Shown: one piece after another, positions 16,971-25,410 of the stretch
Position numbering within the stretch: the stretch's first letter is position 1
How the letters are laid out: each line of letters opens with the position of its first letter
Assembly: GCF_001658025.2 (NCBI RefSeq)
Contig: NZ_CP014007.2
Coordinates: forward strand, 1,612,001 to 1,676,000
Length of the DNA: 64,000 nucleotides
Origin: Kosakonia oryzae
Lineage (GTDB): Bacteria > Pseudomonadota > Gammaproteobacteria > Enterobacterales > Enterobacteriaceae
Reading direction: 5' to 3'
The notes under the pieces: model-generated
What the model was told of the DNA's origin: nothing
Databases searched by the model: none
Seen by the model: the letters and a program-made list of their open reading frames with translations, nothing else
Translations under genes and position numbers: made by a program

Positions 16971-18206
16971 ATGGGCCTGACGGTCAGAGAAATCCTCGCT
17001 CTCGACGAGCTCTCCGCCATGCGCCTACGTGCTGGCAAGCAGGGGCTGCAACTGGCGGTTCGCTGGTACTACGTCGCAGAAAATGAAAATATCGCCGAAT
17101 GGATCATGGGCGGGGAGCTGGTGTTTATCACCGGGATCAACCATCCCCGCGATGAAGACAACCTGATCCAGTTGCTGATGGAAGGCAAGCAGCGCGGGAT
17201 CGCCGGAATGGTGATCCTGACCGGTGGCGACTATATCCAGTCAATCCCGCCGCGCTTGATCACCCTCGCCGATGAACTGGGTATTCCACTGATCGAACAG
17301 CCCTATCTGCTGAAGATGGTGATGGTTACCGAACGCATTGGCACCGCGCTGGTGCGCAGTGAAAACGCCCTGCAGTCGCAACGCGATATTCTGATGCAGC
17401 TATTAACCGGGGATTATCCCGATCTGCAAATTCTGCAGCAACGCGCGATCCACCAGCGGCTGGATTTTACCCGCCCGCTGCGGGTGGCGGCGCTGCGCCT
17501 TGAGGGAATACAGAACCTGTTTCGCCAGTTTCCACCCGAGCAGGCCGAAGCCTGGTTACAGCAGGCTCGCCGTATCGTACGCCAGCGGTTGCAGCAGCAA
17601 CTTAATCAGCAGGGCAACCCCTTTCCGCTGGTAGAACGCAGCAATATGTTTATCTTCCTGCTTCCGGATGAGGAAGGTGAGTTTTATCAGCAGAAAAAGT
17701 GGTTACAGCAGTGGCTGCTCGCGCTGGCGGAAGGCGACGATGGGCTGTCGCTACTGTGTGGCCTTTCCGCAAGGGTGCAGCAATTACAGGATTATCAGCG
17801 CGCGCTGTCGCAGGCGCGTCAGGCGCTGGACCTCAGCGATAATCTGCGCCCGGCCCAGCGCATTAGCGACTATCAACAACTGGGCTTTATCAAACTACTC
17901 TCTGCCATCGGCGACCCTGCGCTGCTGAGCGATTTTATGCATGACACCCTCGGCTGCCTGATAGAGCGCGATCGTAAAAGCCCATGGCTGTTAATGGAGA
18001 CGCTGGAAACGCTGCTCCAGGAGAACGGTAACGTGGTCAGAGCCGCCGAGCGGCTTGGCATTCACCGCAACACATTACATCAACGTATTCAACGAATTGA
18101 AAAGCTGACCAGCTATACGATCAGCCATCCGCAATTCCATCTCAACGCCTCGGTCGCTTTAACGATCTGGCGTATGTCGCAAAACCATTTACGGGAACAT
18201 CCATGA
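16971..18206 (+). CDS. PucR-family transcriptional regulator
   Basis: A 411-residue protein. Residues 1-125 are the PucR-type N-terminal domain (LTVREILALDELSAMRLRAG, with GMVILTGGDYIQSIPP near residue 85). The middle is a degenerate GGDEF-like linker region. The last 60 residues carry the C-terminal helix-turn-helix (NGNVVRAAERLGIHRNTLHQ, RIQRIEKLTSYT). Such proteins control purine and base catabolism genes. It sits between permease and deaminase and overlaps the deaminase start by four bases, so the operon encodes its own regulator. Confidence 0.88.
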   Translation: MGLTVREILALDELSAMRLRAGKQGLQLAVRWYYVAENENIAEWIMGGELVFITGINHPRDEDNLIQLLMEGKQRGIAGMVILTGGDYIQSIPPRLITLADELGIPLIEQPYLLKMVMVTERIGTALVRSENALQSQRDILMQLLTGDYPDLQILQQRAIHQRLDFTRPLRVAALRLEGIQNLFRQFPPEQAEAWLQQARRIVRQRLQQQLNQQGNPFPLVERSNMFIFLLPDEEGEFYQQKKWLQQWLLALAEGDDGLSLLCGLSARVQQLQDYQRALSQARQALDLSDNLRPAQRISDYQQLGFIKLLSAIGDPALLSDFMHDTLGCLIERDRKSPWLLMETLETLLQENGNVVRAAERLGIHRNTLHQRIQRIEKLTSYTISHPQFHLNASVALTIWRMSQNHLREHP

Positions 18207-19441
18207 AAATTATCAACGCGCGCCTGCGCCATAAAGAAGCGCTCTATACCCTTGAATTACAGGACGGTGTGATTAAAAGCATCACTGTGCAGACCTCCGC
18301 GCAGGTGGCTGAGGCCTGCGATATCGACGCGCAACAAAAGCTGGTTATCCCGCCGTTCGTCGAGCCACATATTCATCTCGATGCCACCCTGACGGCGGGC
18401 GAGCCGGAGTGGAATATGAGCGGGACCCTGTTTGAGGGGATCTCCCGCTGGAGCCAGCGAAAAGAGAGCGTAACGATTGAAGATACACGTCAACGCGCGC
18501 TGAAAACCATCGGTATGCTGCGTGATAATGGTGTGCAGCACGTACGCACCCATATTGATGTGACCGATCCCTCCCTGACGGCGCTTGAAGCCATGCTGAT
18601 GGTGAAAAAAGAGGCGGCCCATCTTATCGACCTGCAGATCGTTGCCTTCCCACAAGAGGGCATCGAATCCTTCCCCGGCGGACGAGAGTTGATGACCCGC
18701 GCCATTGAGATGGGGGCCGACGTGGTGGGCGGCATTCCGCACTACGAAAACACCCGTGACAAGGGCGTCAGTTCACTGGTTTTTCTTATGGATCTGGCCC
18801 AGCGCCACGGTTGCCTGGTTGACGTGCACTGCGATGAAATCGACGATCCGCAGTCGCGCTTCCTGGAGGTGCTGGCGGAAGAAGCCCGGGTACGCGGCAT
18901 GGGCGCGCAGGTTACCGCCAGCCATACCTGCGCTATGGGATCCTACGATAACGCTTACTGTTCGAAGCTGTTCCGGCTGCTAAAAGTGTCGGGCATTAAC
19001 TTTATCTCCTGTCCGACCGAGAGTATTCATTTGCAGGGGCGCTTCGACACCTGGCCGAAACGGCGCGGCGTTACGCGGGTGGCGGAGCTGGATCGCGCCG
19101 GGATCAATGTCTGTTTTGCTCAGGATTCCATCCAGGACCCGTGGTATCCGCTGGGCAACGGCAATATTATGCGCATCCTCGACGCCGGTCTGCATATCTG
19201 CCATATGCTGGGGTATAAAGATTTGCAGCGCTGCCTCGATCTGATTACCGATAACAGCGCCCGGGCGCTGTGCCTGGGTGACAATTACGGCATTGTCGAA
19301 GGACGCCCGGCTAACCTCCTGATCCTTGATGCGGAAAATGACTATGATGCGGTATGCCGCCAGGCCAAAGTGCTGACGTCAATTCGTCATGGTGAAATCA
19401 TTATGCAGCGCCAGCCGGAACAGATTGGCTATCCCGCCTGA
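18203..19441 (+). CDS. CodA-like deaminase, probable 5-methylcytosine deaminase
   Basis: A 412-residue amidohydrolase related to E. coli cytosine deaminase CodA. Metal and catalytic residues are conserved: His56/His58 (VEPHIHLD), Gln151 (FPQEG), His209/Glu212 (HCDE), His241 (ASHT) and Asp308. The residue after Asp308 is Ser309, where CodA has Asp314. Loss of that Asp is the feature used in the literature to find CodA homologues that deaminate 5-methylcytosine to thymine, including one from Klebsiella pneumoniae. The product would therefore be thymine or uracil plus ammonia. It is co-transcribed with the permease and the PucR regulator. Cytosine may still be a substrate. Confidence 0.8.
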   Translation: MKIINARLRHKEALYTLELQDGVIKSITVQTSAQVAEACDIDAQQKLVIPPFVEPHIHLDATLTAGEPEWNMSGTLFEGISRWSQRKESVTIEDTRQRALKTIGMLRDNGVQHVRTHIDVTDPSLTALEAMLMVKKEAAHLIDLQIVAFPQEGIESFPGGRELMTRAIEMGADVVGGIPHYENTRDKGVSSLVFLMDLAQRHGCLVDVHCDEIDDPQSRFLEVLAEEARVRGMGAQVTASHTCAMGSYDNAYCSKLFRLLKVSGINFISCPTESIHLQGRFDTWPKRRGVTRVAELDRAGINVCFAQDSIQDPWYPLGNGNIMRILDAGLHICHMLGYKDLQRCLDLITDNSARALCLGDNYGIVEGRPANLLILDAENDYDAVCRQAKVLTSIRHGEIIMQRQPEQIGYPA

Positions 19442-19724
19442 CGCGTTAAGTATTCCCGGCCGATTAATCTGCCGGGCTAAAAAAGCGCATCTTATCCGGC
19501 TGTGATCTGCTGGTTTTCGTCAGGGTGGTGGCTGGATCAGGTGCGCTTTCAGCGGCATTTTGGGGGCTTCACTTTTCATTGAAAAAAATAAGCCTCCCTC
19601 ATGCCTCAAACACTCATTGATTTACAGCGAAGCGGGCAGATATTGGCTGATATCGCATAGCCAAAGTTGAAGTTTTATTGCTGAATATAAGGGCGTTTAT
19701 TGTAGACGTCAGGAGATGGATATA
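19442..19724. other. Intergenic stretch between the deaminase operon and argW
   Basis: No gene is seen. A 6+6 stem (CCCGGC at 19,455, GCCGGG at 19,471) follows the deaminase, but the run after it is A-rich on the plus strand, so it is a weak terminator for that operon. The right end borders the 3' end of argW, where integrated elements usually join. Confidence 0.4.
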
Positions 19725-19799
19725 TGGCGTCCCCTGCAGGAATCGAACCTGCAATTAGCCCTTAGGAGGGGCTCGTTATATCCATTTAACTAAGGGGAC
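19725..19799 (-). tRNA. argW: tRNA-Arg (anticodon CCU)
   Basis: 75 bases on the minus strand. The acceptor stem GTCCCCT pairs with the 3' AGGGGAC. The anticodon loop carries CCU (CTCCTAA), the T loop reads GGTTCGATTCC, and CCA is encoded. Location beside yfdC matches E. coli argW, a rare AGG-reading tRNA and a common phage attachment target. Confidence 0.95.
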
Positions 19800-19874
19800 A
19801 AGGCGGCAGGAGTATAACGTCATTTACCTGCTGCGTTAAGCGTGTTTGCCGCCAAGTGGTTAAACAGTCACCGT

Positions 19875-20801
19875 TTACGCTTTTTTTTCTGCGCCTTCAT
19901 CGGAGTTTATCTCTGCTTCTGCCCGGGCTTTTGCTTCAGCCTTGCGTTTGTTGATCATGTCGTTACGGATTTGCGCATGGCTGAGCAGGGCGAAAATAAA
20001 GGTACCGCCGCAGATATTCCCGGCGAGCGTTGGCAGGGCAAACGGCCAAATAAATTCGCTCCAGTGCACGGTGCCGTTAAATACCAGATAAAAAATCTCT
20101 ACCGCGCCGACCACAATATGCGTGGTATCTGCCAGCGCAATCAGCCACGTCATCAACACGATCACCACAATTTTCGCGGAGCCCGCAGACGGAAACATCC
20201 ACACCATTGTCGCGATGATCCAGCCGGAAAGAATGGCATTAGAAAACATCTCCAGCGGCGTATTTTTCATCACATCCATGCCGATTTTGACAAAGGCATC
20301 GCGGGTCTCTTCGTCAAAGACCGGCATATATTCAAACGCCCAGGCGGCAATAGCGGTACCGAGCAGATTTCCCAGCAGTACCACGCCCCATAACCGCGCC
20401 ATCAGGGCAAAATTTCCCCAGCCCGGGTTTTGCATCACCGGCAACACGGCAGTTACGGTGTTTTCAGTAAAGAGTTGCTGGCGGGCCATGATGACAATAA
20501 TGAAACCGAAGGTATAACCCAGATTCTCCAGCAGAAAACCGCCCGGAACGCCCTCCAGTTGCACATGAAAAATCCCTTTTGCCAGCAATGATGACCCCAT
20601 CGACAGCCCGGCGGCGATGGCCGACCAGAACAGCGCCATTGCATCTCGTTCCAGCTCTTTTTCACCGTCCTGGCGAATATGTTCATGAATAGCCATGGCC
20701 CGCGAGGGGAGGCGATCCTCATCAAGTTCGATTTTTTCGCCGCGCTTTTTTTCGTCGCTCTTGACCTCGATTTCATCACTGTGTTTATCGATTTTCTCCA
20801 T
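19875..20801 (-). CDS. yfdC: YfdC, formate/nitrite-transporter-family membrane protein
   Basis: 308 residues from the ATG at 20,801, which has GAGGTAA just upstream; a start at 20,861 would add 20 residues without a ribosome site. A charged N-terminal tail of about 70 residues (MEKIDKHSDEIEVKSDEKKR) is followed by six membrane segments of the FNT fold (NLGYTFGFIIVIMARQQLFT; later ALADTTHIVVGAVEIFYLVF). Transport substrate is unknown. Same neighbour order (argW, mlaA) as E. coli. Confidence 0.92.
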   Translation of the reverse strand: MEKIDKHSDEIEVKSDEKKRGEKIELDEDRLPSRAMAIHEHIRQDGEKELERDAMALFWSAIAAGLSMGSSLLAKGIFHVQLEGVPGGFLLENLGYTFGFIIVIMARQQLFTENTVTAVLPVMQNPGWGNFALMARLWGVVLLGNLLGTAIAAWAFEYMPVFDEETRDAFVKIGMDVMKNTPLEMFSNAILSGWIIATMVWMFPSAGSAKIVVIVLMTWLIALADTTHIVVGAVEIFYLVFNGTVHWSEFIWPFALPTLAGNICGGTFIFALLSHAQIRNDMINKRKAEAKARAEAEINSDEGAEKKA

Positions 20802-21106
20802 ACTTACCTCGCTTCTGCTGCATTGATGTCTAAAGCGTAGCGGTTTTACGCTGCTTTCCACGGCGGCATCGTCTTAAAGTGCCGGGAAAAGCAACAATGG
20901 CGATACGGTTCAAGCAAAGTTTGTATAGAATTGTTAATGAGCCGTATAGATAATGTCGGCTATGCTGGTTTGAGTCTCGTTCACTGCGTGGACATCATAA
21001 TATGCGCTGATACAATGCGTTGCATAACTTCGACGCAAACCCGGCGTCGCGTTCGCGTTATTATGGATGGCCTTCAGCACGGGTCATTTTCTTCAGGGAG
21101 ACACCT
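20802..21106. other. Divergent promoter region yfdC / mlaA
   Basis: A 305-base non-coding gap between divergent starts. It holds the leaders of both genes. An open extension of the mlaA frame back to 21,020 has no family support. No specific operator is recognised. Confidence 0.5.
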
Positions 21107-21859
21107 ATGAAATACCGCCTGTCGGCGCTTGCGTTGGCAACCACTGTACTGGTCGGCTGCGCCAGTTCTCAGCAGACGCAGGGACGTTCGGACCCGCTGG
21201 AAGGGTTCAACCGGACTATGTACAACTTCAACTTCAACGTGCTGGATCCGTACGTTGTTCGCCCTGTGGCGGTAGCATGGCGTGATTATGTGCCACAACC
21301 TGCGCGCAATGGTCTGAGCAACTTCACCAGCAACCTTGAAGAGCCTGCGCAGATGGTGAACTACTTCCTGCAGGGCGATCCCTATCAGGGCATGGTGCAT
21401 TTTACGCGTTTCTTCCTGAATACCCTGCTGGGGATGGGCGGCTTTATGGATGTCGCCGGTATGTCGAACAGCAAATTGCAGCGTGAAGATCCGCACCGTT
21501 TCGGCAGTACGCTGGGACACTATGGCGTTGGTTACGGCCCGTATATGCAGCTGCCGTTCTACGGCAGTTTCACCCTGCGTGAAGATGGCGGCGATATGGC
21601 GGATACGCTCTATCCGGTGCTCTCGTGGCTGACATGGCCGCTTTCTGTCGGTAAATGGACCCTTGAAGGTGTCGAATCCCGCGCGCAACTGCTCGATTCC
21701 GACGGCTTGCTGCGCCAGTCTTCCGATCCTTATATCCTCGTGCGGGAAGCCTATTTCCAGCGTCACGATTTTATCGCCAACGGCGGCAAACTGAAGCCGC
21801 AGGAAAACCCGAACGCGCAGGCGATTCAGGGCGATTTGAAAGATATCGATTCGGAATAA
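21107..21859 (+). CDS. mlaA: MlaA (VacJ), outer-membrane phospholipid-removal lipoprotein
   Basis: 250 residues. A lipoprotein signal peptide (LSALALATTVLVGCASS) has its lipobox Cys at 18. The following DPLEGFNRTMYNFNFNVLDP and FTRFFLNTLLGMGGFMDVA blocks are MlaA hallmarks. MlaA sits in the outer membrane with porins and passes mislocalised phospholipids from the outer leaflet to the MlaC/MlaFEDB system. The start at 21,107 follows AGGGAGA. A terminator follows, convergent with fadL. Confidence 0.96.
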   Translation: MKYRLSALALATTVLVGCASSQQTQGRSDPLEGFNRTMYNFNFNVLDPYVVRPVAVAWRDYVPQPARNGLSNFTSNLEEPAQMVNYFLQGDPYQGMVHFTRFFLNTLLGMGGFMDVAGMSNSKLQREDPHRFGSTLGHYGVGYGPYMQLPFYGSFTLREDGGDMADTLYPVLSWLTWPLSVGKWTLEGVESRAQLLDSDGLLRQSSDPYILVREAYFQRHDFIANGGKLKPQENPNAQAIQGDLKDIDSE

Positions 21860-21880
21860 ATCCGGTCGCAGCCAATAAAA

Positions 21881-21906
21881 AAGGTGAGCCAGGCTCACCT
21901 TTTTTC
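21881..21906. terminator. Bidirectional terminator mlaA / fadL
   Basis: AAGGTGAGCC and GGCTCACCTT arms around AG, flanked by A6 on the left and T6 on the right. It can stop transcription from both convergent genes. Confidence 0.9.
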
Positions 21907-21920
21907 TTATCTATGCGTTA

Positions 21921-23282
21921 TCAGAAGGCGTAGTTGAAGTTAGCGCCGTAGAGGAACGCGCGGCCTTCAGACTGGAACGTATACGGGCCTTCGGTGAACT
22001 TCACTTTCTGACCATGCATATAAGAGAAGCCAACATCGACGGAAGCGTCCTTATTAAAGGCATAGGTCGCACCCGTGCTCAGCCACAGACGGTCCTGGTC
22101 AGGGATGGAGATCGTGCGTTTGTTAGCCGGAACCGGGCTGTCATCAAAGGCGATACCGGCGCGGAAGGTCCAGTTATCGTCCATATAATAAGTGGTACCC
22201 AGCGCGATGCGATAAGCATCTTTAAAGCCTTCATCTTTATAGAACAGCGTTTGACCATTATCACCGGTCGCTTTCAGCTCCTGGAACTGGCTCCAGCTGG
22301 TATAGGTCAGGCTGTAGTGAATGGCCCACTGCGGATCGACGCGGTTATAACCCGAAACTTCCCACATCTCTGGCAGATGGAGCGACAGCGAACCATTGGT
22401 GGTCGAGCCGCCTGTACCGTATGGCAAGCCAAGACCCAGTGCTGTGTTAATCGGGTTAAGCGTTGTCGGCAGGTTGCTCTTATAATCGCCGTCGAAGTCG
22501 ACTTTCACTTCTGAGCGGTAAGTTAAGGAGTAACGGTTGTTTTTATCCAGCTCGTAAAGGATACCGGCGTTCCAGCCAAAGCCCCATTCATCGCCTTTCA
22601 GATGCGCGATTTGCGTATCACGGCTGATACCGCCCGCCTGTGCGCCAATAGCGGCAGCCTGCTGGGCGCTAAGCTGGCCGGATTGCACCATGCCCGGCAG
22701 GCTGGTGCCGATGATCTGTGGCAGATCGCCGGCGTAACGTTCAACCTTCGCACGCGCATACACAGCATCAAAACCCAGACCGAAGCTCCAGTGGGTATCC
22801 AGACGATACGCGCCGCTAAGGTTCAGGTTCAGTGTTTCGAGATCGGTTTTACCGCCCATCGATCCCGCTGCGTAGTCATTATTAAACTCTGTTGCCAGCC
22901 CGAAGTTGGAGGTCAGCGAAGCCCCCCAGCCGAACTGATCGTTAATCGGCGCGACAAAGTGCAGGTTTGGTACCCACGCTGTCGGCGCAATGTTTTTCTG
23001 GCTTGCATCATTACCAATCGCGGAACGACCGGAGACATCAACATCCGGATCAACAAACACCGCGCCGCCGGAGAACGTCGGGCGGTCAAACATGGTAATC
23101 AATGCAGGGTTGCGGCTGACGTTACCTGCATCATCCGCAATTGCACCTTCGCCGGAATAGGCGCGGCCAAGACCAGAAGCCGAAAATTCATTGAGTTGAA
23201 AGCCTGCGGACCAGGCCTGGGTAGAGACAATTGCCACTGCGACTGCCAGAGCAGACTTGGTAAAACGGGTTTTCTGGCTCAT
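21921..23282 (-). CDS. fadL: FadL, long-chain fatty-acid outer-membrane transporter
   Basis: 453 residues from the ATG at 23,282. The ATG at 23,288 is two codons upstream, but only two bases separate it from the GAGG ribosome site, whereas 23,282 has eight. A signal peptide precedes AGFQLNEF, the conserved mature N-terminus that plugs the beta-barrel. The C-terminus ends in Phe (NFNYAF), as expected for BAM substrates. FadL imports long-chain fatty acids and serves as a phage receptor in E. coli. Two FadR-like boxes lie upstream. Confidence 0.96.
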   Translation of the reverse strand: MSQKTRFTKSALAVAVAIVSTQAWSAGFQLNEFSASGLGRAYSGEGAIADDAGNVSRNPALITMFDRPTFSGGAVFVDPDVDVSGRSAIGNDASQKNIAPTAWVPNLHFVAPINDQFGWGASLTSNFGLATEFNNDYAAGSMGGKTDLETLNLNLSGAYRLDTHWSFGLGFDAVYARAKVERYAGDLPQIIGTSLPGMVQSGQLSAQQAAAIGAQAGGISRDTQIAHLKGDEWGFGWNAGILYELDKNNRYSLTYRSEVKVDFDGDYKSNLPTTLNPINTALGLGLPYGTGGSTTNGSLSLHLPEMWEVSGYNRVDPQWAIHYSLTYTSWSQFQELKATGDNGQTLFYKDEGFKDAYRIALGTTYYMDDNWTFRAGIAFDDSPVPANKRTISIPDQDRLWLSTGATYAFNKDASVDVGFSYMHGQKVKFTEGPYTFQSEGRAFLYGANFNYAF

Positions 23283-23373
23283 GACCATAACCTCATTCGA
23301 TCGATTTATTTTTATTCAAACTATGTTACGTGTTGTAACAGGAGCGCGAAGTGTAGGGTCTGTGTTACAGCAG

Positions 23374-23390
23374 AGAAATCAGACCAGTGG
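23374..23390. promoter_or_regulatory. FadR-like box 1 upstream of fadL
   Basis: Contains ATCAGACCAGT, matching the right half of the FadR site (CTGGTC-N-GACCAG) well and the left half poorly. FadR repression of fadL is established in E. coli. Confidence 0.5.
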
Positions 23391-23395
23391 CGGAA

Positions 23396-23412
23396 GTATA
23401 GGTCCGACCAGA
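23396..23412. promoter_or_regulatory. FadR-like box 2 upstream of fadL
   Basis: TAGGTC-C-GACCAG matches ten of twelve defined bases of the FadR palindrome. It lies 22 bases from box 1, in the 370-base non-coding gap between fadL and yfcZ. Confidence 0.6.
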
Positions 23413-23657
23413 GGGAATGTTGCAAGTTTGTATATAAGTTTTTTCAATTGTGATCTTCGAAACGGGATCTGCGTGGCAAAATCGCCGGGGTTGGTAATCA
23501 GTCAATTGGGTGATTTTTGTTTTAGATCATTTTTAAGTGTGATTTCGGTCACTTATCCACTTTCGGAAGATTATCAACTGGAGACGCCACGAGCGGCGGC
23601 GTAAAATATGTCCATCGTTTATCTGGCACCCAGGGTGCTAATTCAGAGGAATCAACA

Positions 23658-23942
23658 ATGAGCAAATGCAGTGCTGATGAAACCCCGGTTTGCTGCTGTA
23701 TGGATGTTGGCACCATTATGGACAACTCCGACTGCACCGCCTCTTACAGTCGCGTATTCACCAACCGTGCTGATGCCGACGAAACGCTGGCTGCGTTGAG
23801 TGCAAAAGCCCGCAGCGTGGAATCCGAGCCTTGCCAAATCACCTCCACCTTCACCGAAGTGGCGGACGGCGTGCGTCTTGATATCGATTTTGTTTTCGCC
23901 TGCGAAGCGGAAACCCTGATTTTCCAGCTTGGTCTGCGTTAA
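23658..23942 (+). CDS. yfcZ: YfcZ, DUF406 family protein
   Basis: A 94-residue soluble protein. The N-terminal cysteine-rich stretch (SKCSADETPVCCCMDVGT) and FTEVADGVRLDIDFVFACEA are typical of the DUF406/YfcZ-YiiS family. The function is unknown. An AGAGGAAT ribosome site precedes the ATG, and a terminator follows. Confidence 0.92.
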   Translation: MSKCSADETPVCCCMDVGTIMDNSDCTASYSRVFTNRADADETLAALSAKARSVESEPCQITSTFTEVADGVRLDIDFVFACEAETLIFQLGLR

Positions 23943-23952
23943 TCTTCCCGCC

Positions 23953-23978
23953 AACGCCTCCTTTCACGGAGGCGTTTT
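23953..23978 (+). terminator. Rho-independent terminator after yfcZ
   Basis: AACGCCTCC / GGAGGCGTT stem, short loop, then TTT. Confidence 0.85.
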
Positions 23979-24056
23979 GCTAAGTATCTCTGTGCCTTAG
24001 CTCGCATTTTTCTCTCGCTCCCATTGGCTATATGTAAAAAATTGGTTAAGACTGTT

Positions 24057-24073
24057 ATCAGGTCAGACCACTT
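24057..24073. promoter_or_regulatory. FadR box upstream of fadIJ
   Basis: CAGGTC-A-GACCACTT is close to the FadR palindrome (CTGGTC-N-GACCAGTT), 30 bases before fadI. FadR repression of fadIJ is known in E. coli. Confidence 0.7.
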
Positions 24074-24102
24074 TAAGCATACGCTGTTAACAGGGGAGTG
24101 TT

Positions 24103-25410
24103 ATGAAGGCATTACCGCTTGTCACCCGCCAGGGCGACCGCATTGCCATTGTCAGTGGGTTACGTACTCCGTTTGCCCGCCAGGCCACCGCTTTTCACGG
24201 CATTCCGGCGATCGATCTCGGCAAAATGGTAGTGGGAGAGATGCTGGCACGCAGCGAAATTCCCCCGGAAGTGATTGAACAACTGGTATTTGGCCAGGTT
24301 GTGCAGATGCCGGAAGCGCCTAATATCGCACGCGAAATTGTGCTCGGCACCGGCATGAGCGTCCATACCGATGCTTACAGTGTCAGCCGTGCCTGCGCAA
24401 CCAGTTTCCAGGCCGTGGCTAACGTCGCCGAAAGTTTGCTGGCGGGCACTATTCGCGCCGGTATTGCTGGCGGGGCGGATTCCTCCTCTGTTTTACCGAT
24501 TGGTGTCAGTAAAAGGCTGGCGCGCGCGCTGGTGGATGCCAACAAAGCCCGCACTGTGGGGCAAAAACTGAAACTCTTCTCCCGCTTGCGCTTGCGCGAC
24601 CTGTTGCCGGTTCCTCCCGCCGTCGCGGAGTATTCCACCGGGCTGAGAATGGGCGATACGGCTGAGCAGATGGCGAAAACATACGGTATCAGCCGTGAAC
24701 AGCAGGATGCGCTGGCCCACCGCTCACACCAGTTAGCCGCGCAGGCCTGGGCTGAAGGCAAACTGCGTGATGAAGTGATGACCGCGTATGCGCCGCCGTT
24801 TCGCGATCCGGTTGAACAGGATAATAACGTTCGTCATAACTCCAGCCTGGCCGATTACGCGAAGCTGCGTCCCGCCTTCGATCGCCAACATGGCACGGTG
24901 ACGGCGGCGAACAGTACGCCGCTAACCGACGGGGCGGCGGCTGTCATTTTAATGACCGAATCCCGCGCCCGGGAGTTGGGATTATCACCGCTGGGTTATT
25001 TGCGCAGCTACGCTTTCACCGCCATTGATGTGCAACAGGACATGCTGCTTGGCCCGGCCTGGGCAACGCCGCTGGCGCTGGAAAGGGCCGGGCTGACGAT
25101 GGCTGATTTGACGCTTCTTGATATGCACGAAGCCTTTGCCGCGCAGACCTTAACCAACCTGAAACTGATGGCCAGCGAGCGTTTTGCCCGGGAGGTACTC
25201 GGGCGCTCGCAGGCGACCGGCGAGGTGGATGACAGCAAGTTTAACGTGCTGGGTGGGTCCATCGCTTACGGTCATCCGTTTGCCGCCACCGGCGCGCGCA
25301 TGATCACCCAAACGTTACACGAACTGCGCCGCCGGGGCGGAGGCTTTGGTCTGGTCACGGCCTGTGCTGCGGGCGGTCTGGGCGCGGCAATGGTTCTGGA
25401 GACTGAATAA
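24103..25410 (+). CDS. fadI: FadI, 3-ketoacyl-CoA thiolase
   Basis: 435 residues. Thiolase catalytic residues are visible: the acylated Cys in [11 protein letters not shown] (Cys99), His in [19 protein letters not shown], and the last Cys in [14 protein letters not shown]. It cleaves 3-ketoacyl-CoA to acetyl-CoA and a shortened acyl-CoA. With FadJ it forms the alternative beta-oxidation complex used mainly without oxygen. The stop overlaps the fadJ start (TAATG). Confidence 0.97.
   Translation: MKALPLVTRQGDRIAIVSGLRTPFARQATAFHGIPAIDLGKMVVGEMLARSEIPPEVIEQLVFGQVVQMPEAPNIAREIVLGTGMSVHTDAYSVSRACATSFQAVANVAESLLAGTIRAGIAGGADSSSVLPIGVSKRLARALVDANKARTVGQKLKLFSRLRLRDLLPVPPAVAEYSTGLRMGDTAEQMAKTYGISREQQDALAHRSHQLAAQAWAEGKLRDEVMTAYAPPFRDPVEQDNNVRHNSSLADYAKLRPAFDRQHGTVTAANSTPLTDGAAAVILMTESRARELGLSPLGYLRSYAFTAIDVQQDMLLGPAWATPLALERAGLTMADLTLLDMHEAFAAQTLTNLKLMASERFAREVLGRSQATGEVDDSKFNVLGGSIAYGHPFAATGARMITQTLHELRRRGGGFGLVTACAAGGLGAAMVLETE

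Noticed and set aside
19450-19480. Terminator after the deaminase operon
   Set aside because: A 6+6 stem exists, but no T run follows on the plus strand; kept only as a note in the intergenic entry.
19725-19740. Second copy of the argW 3' end as an attachment site
   Set aside because: No direct repeat of this segment was noticed elsewhere in the window, so no attachment site is claimed.
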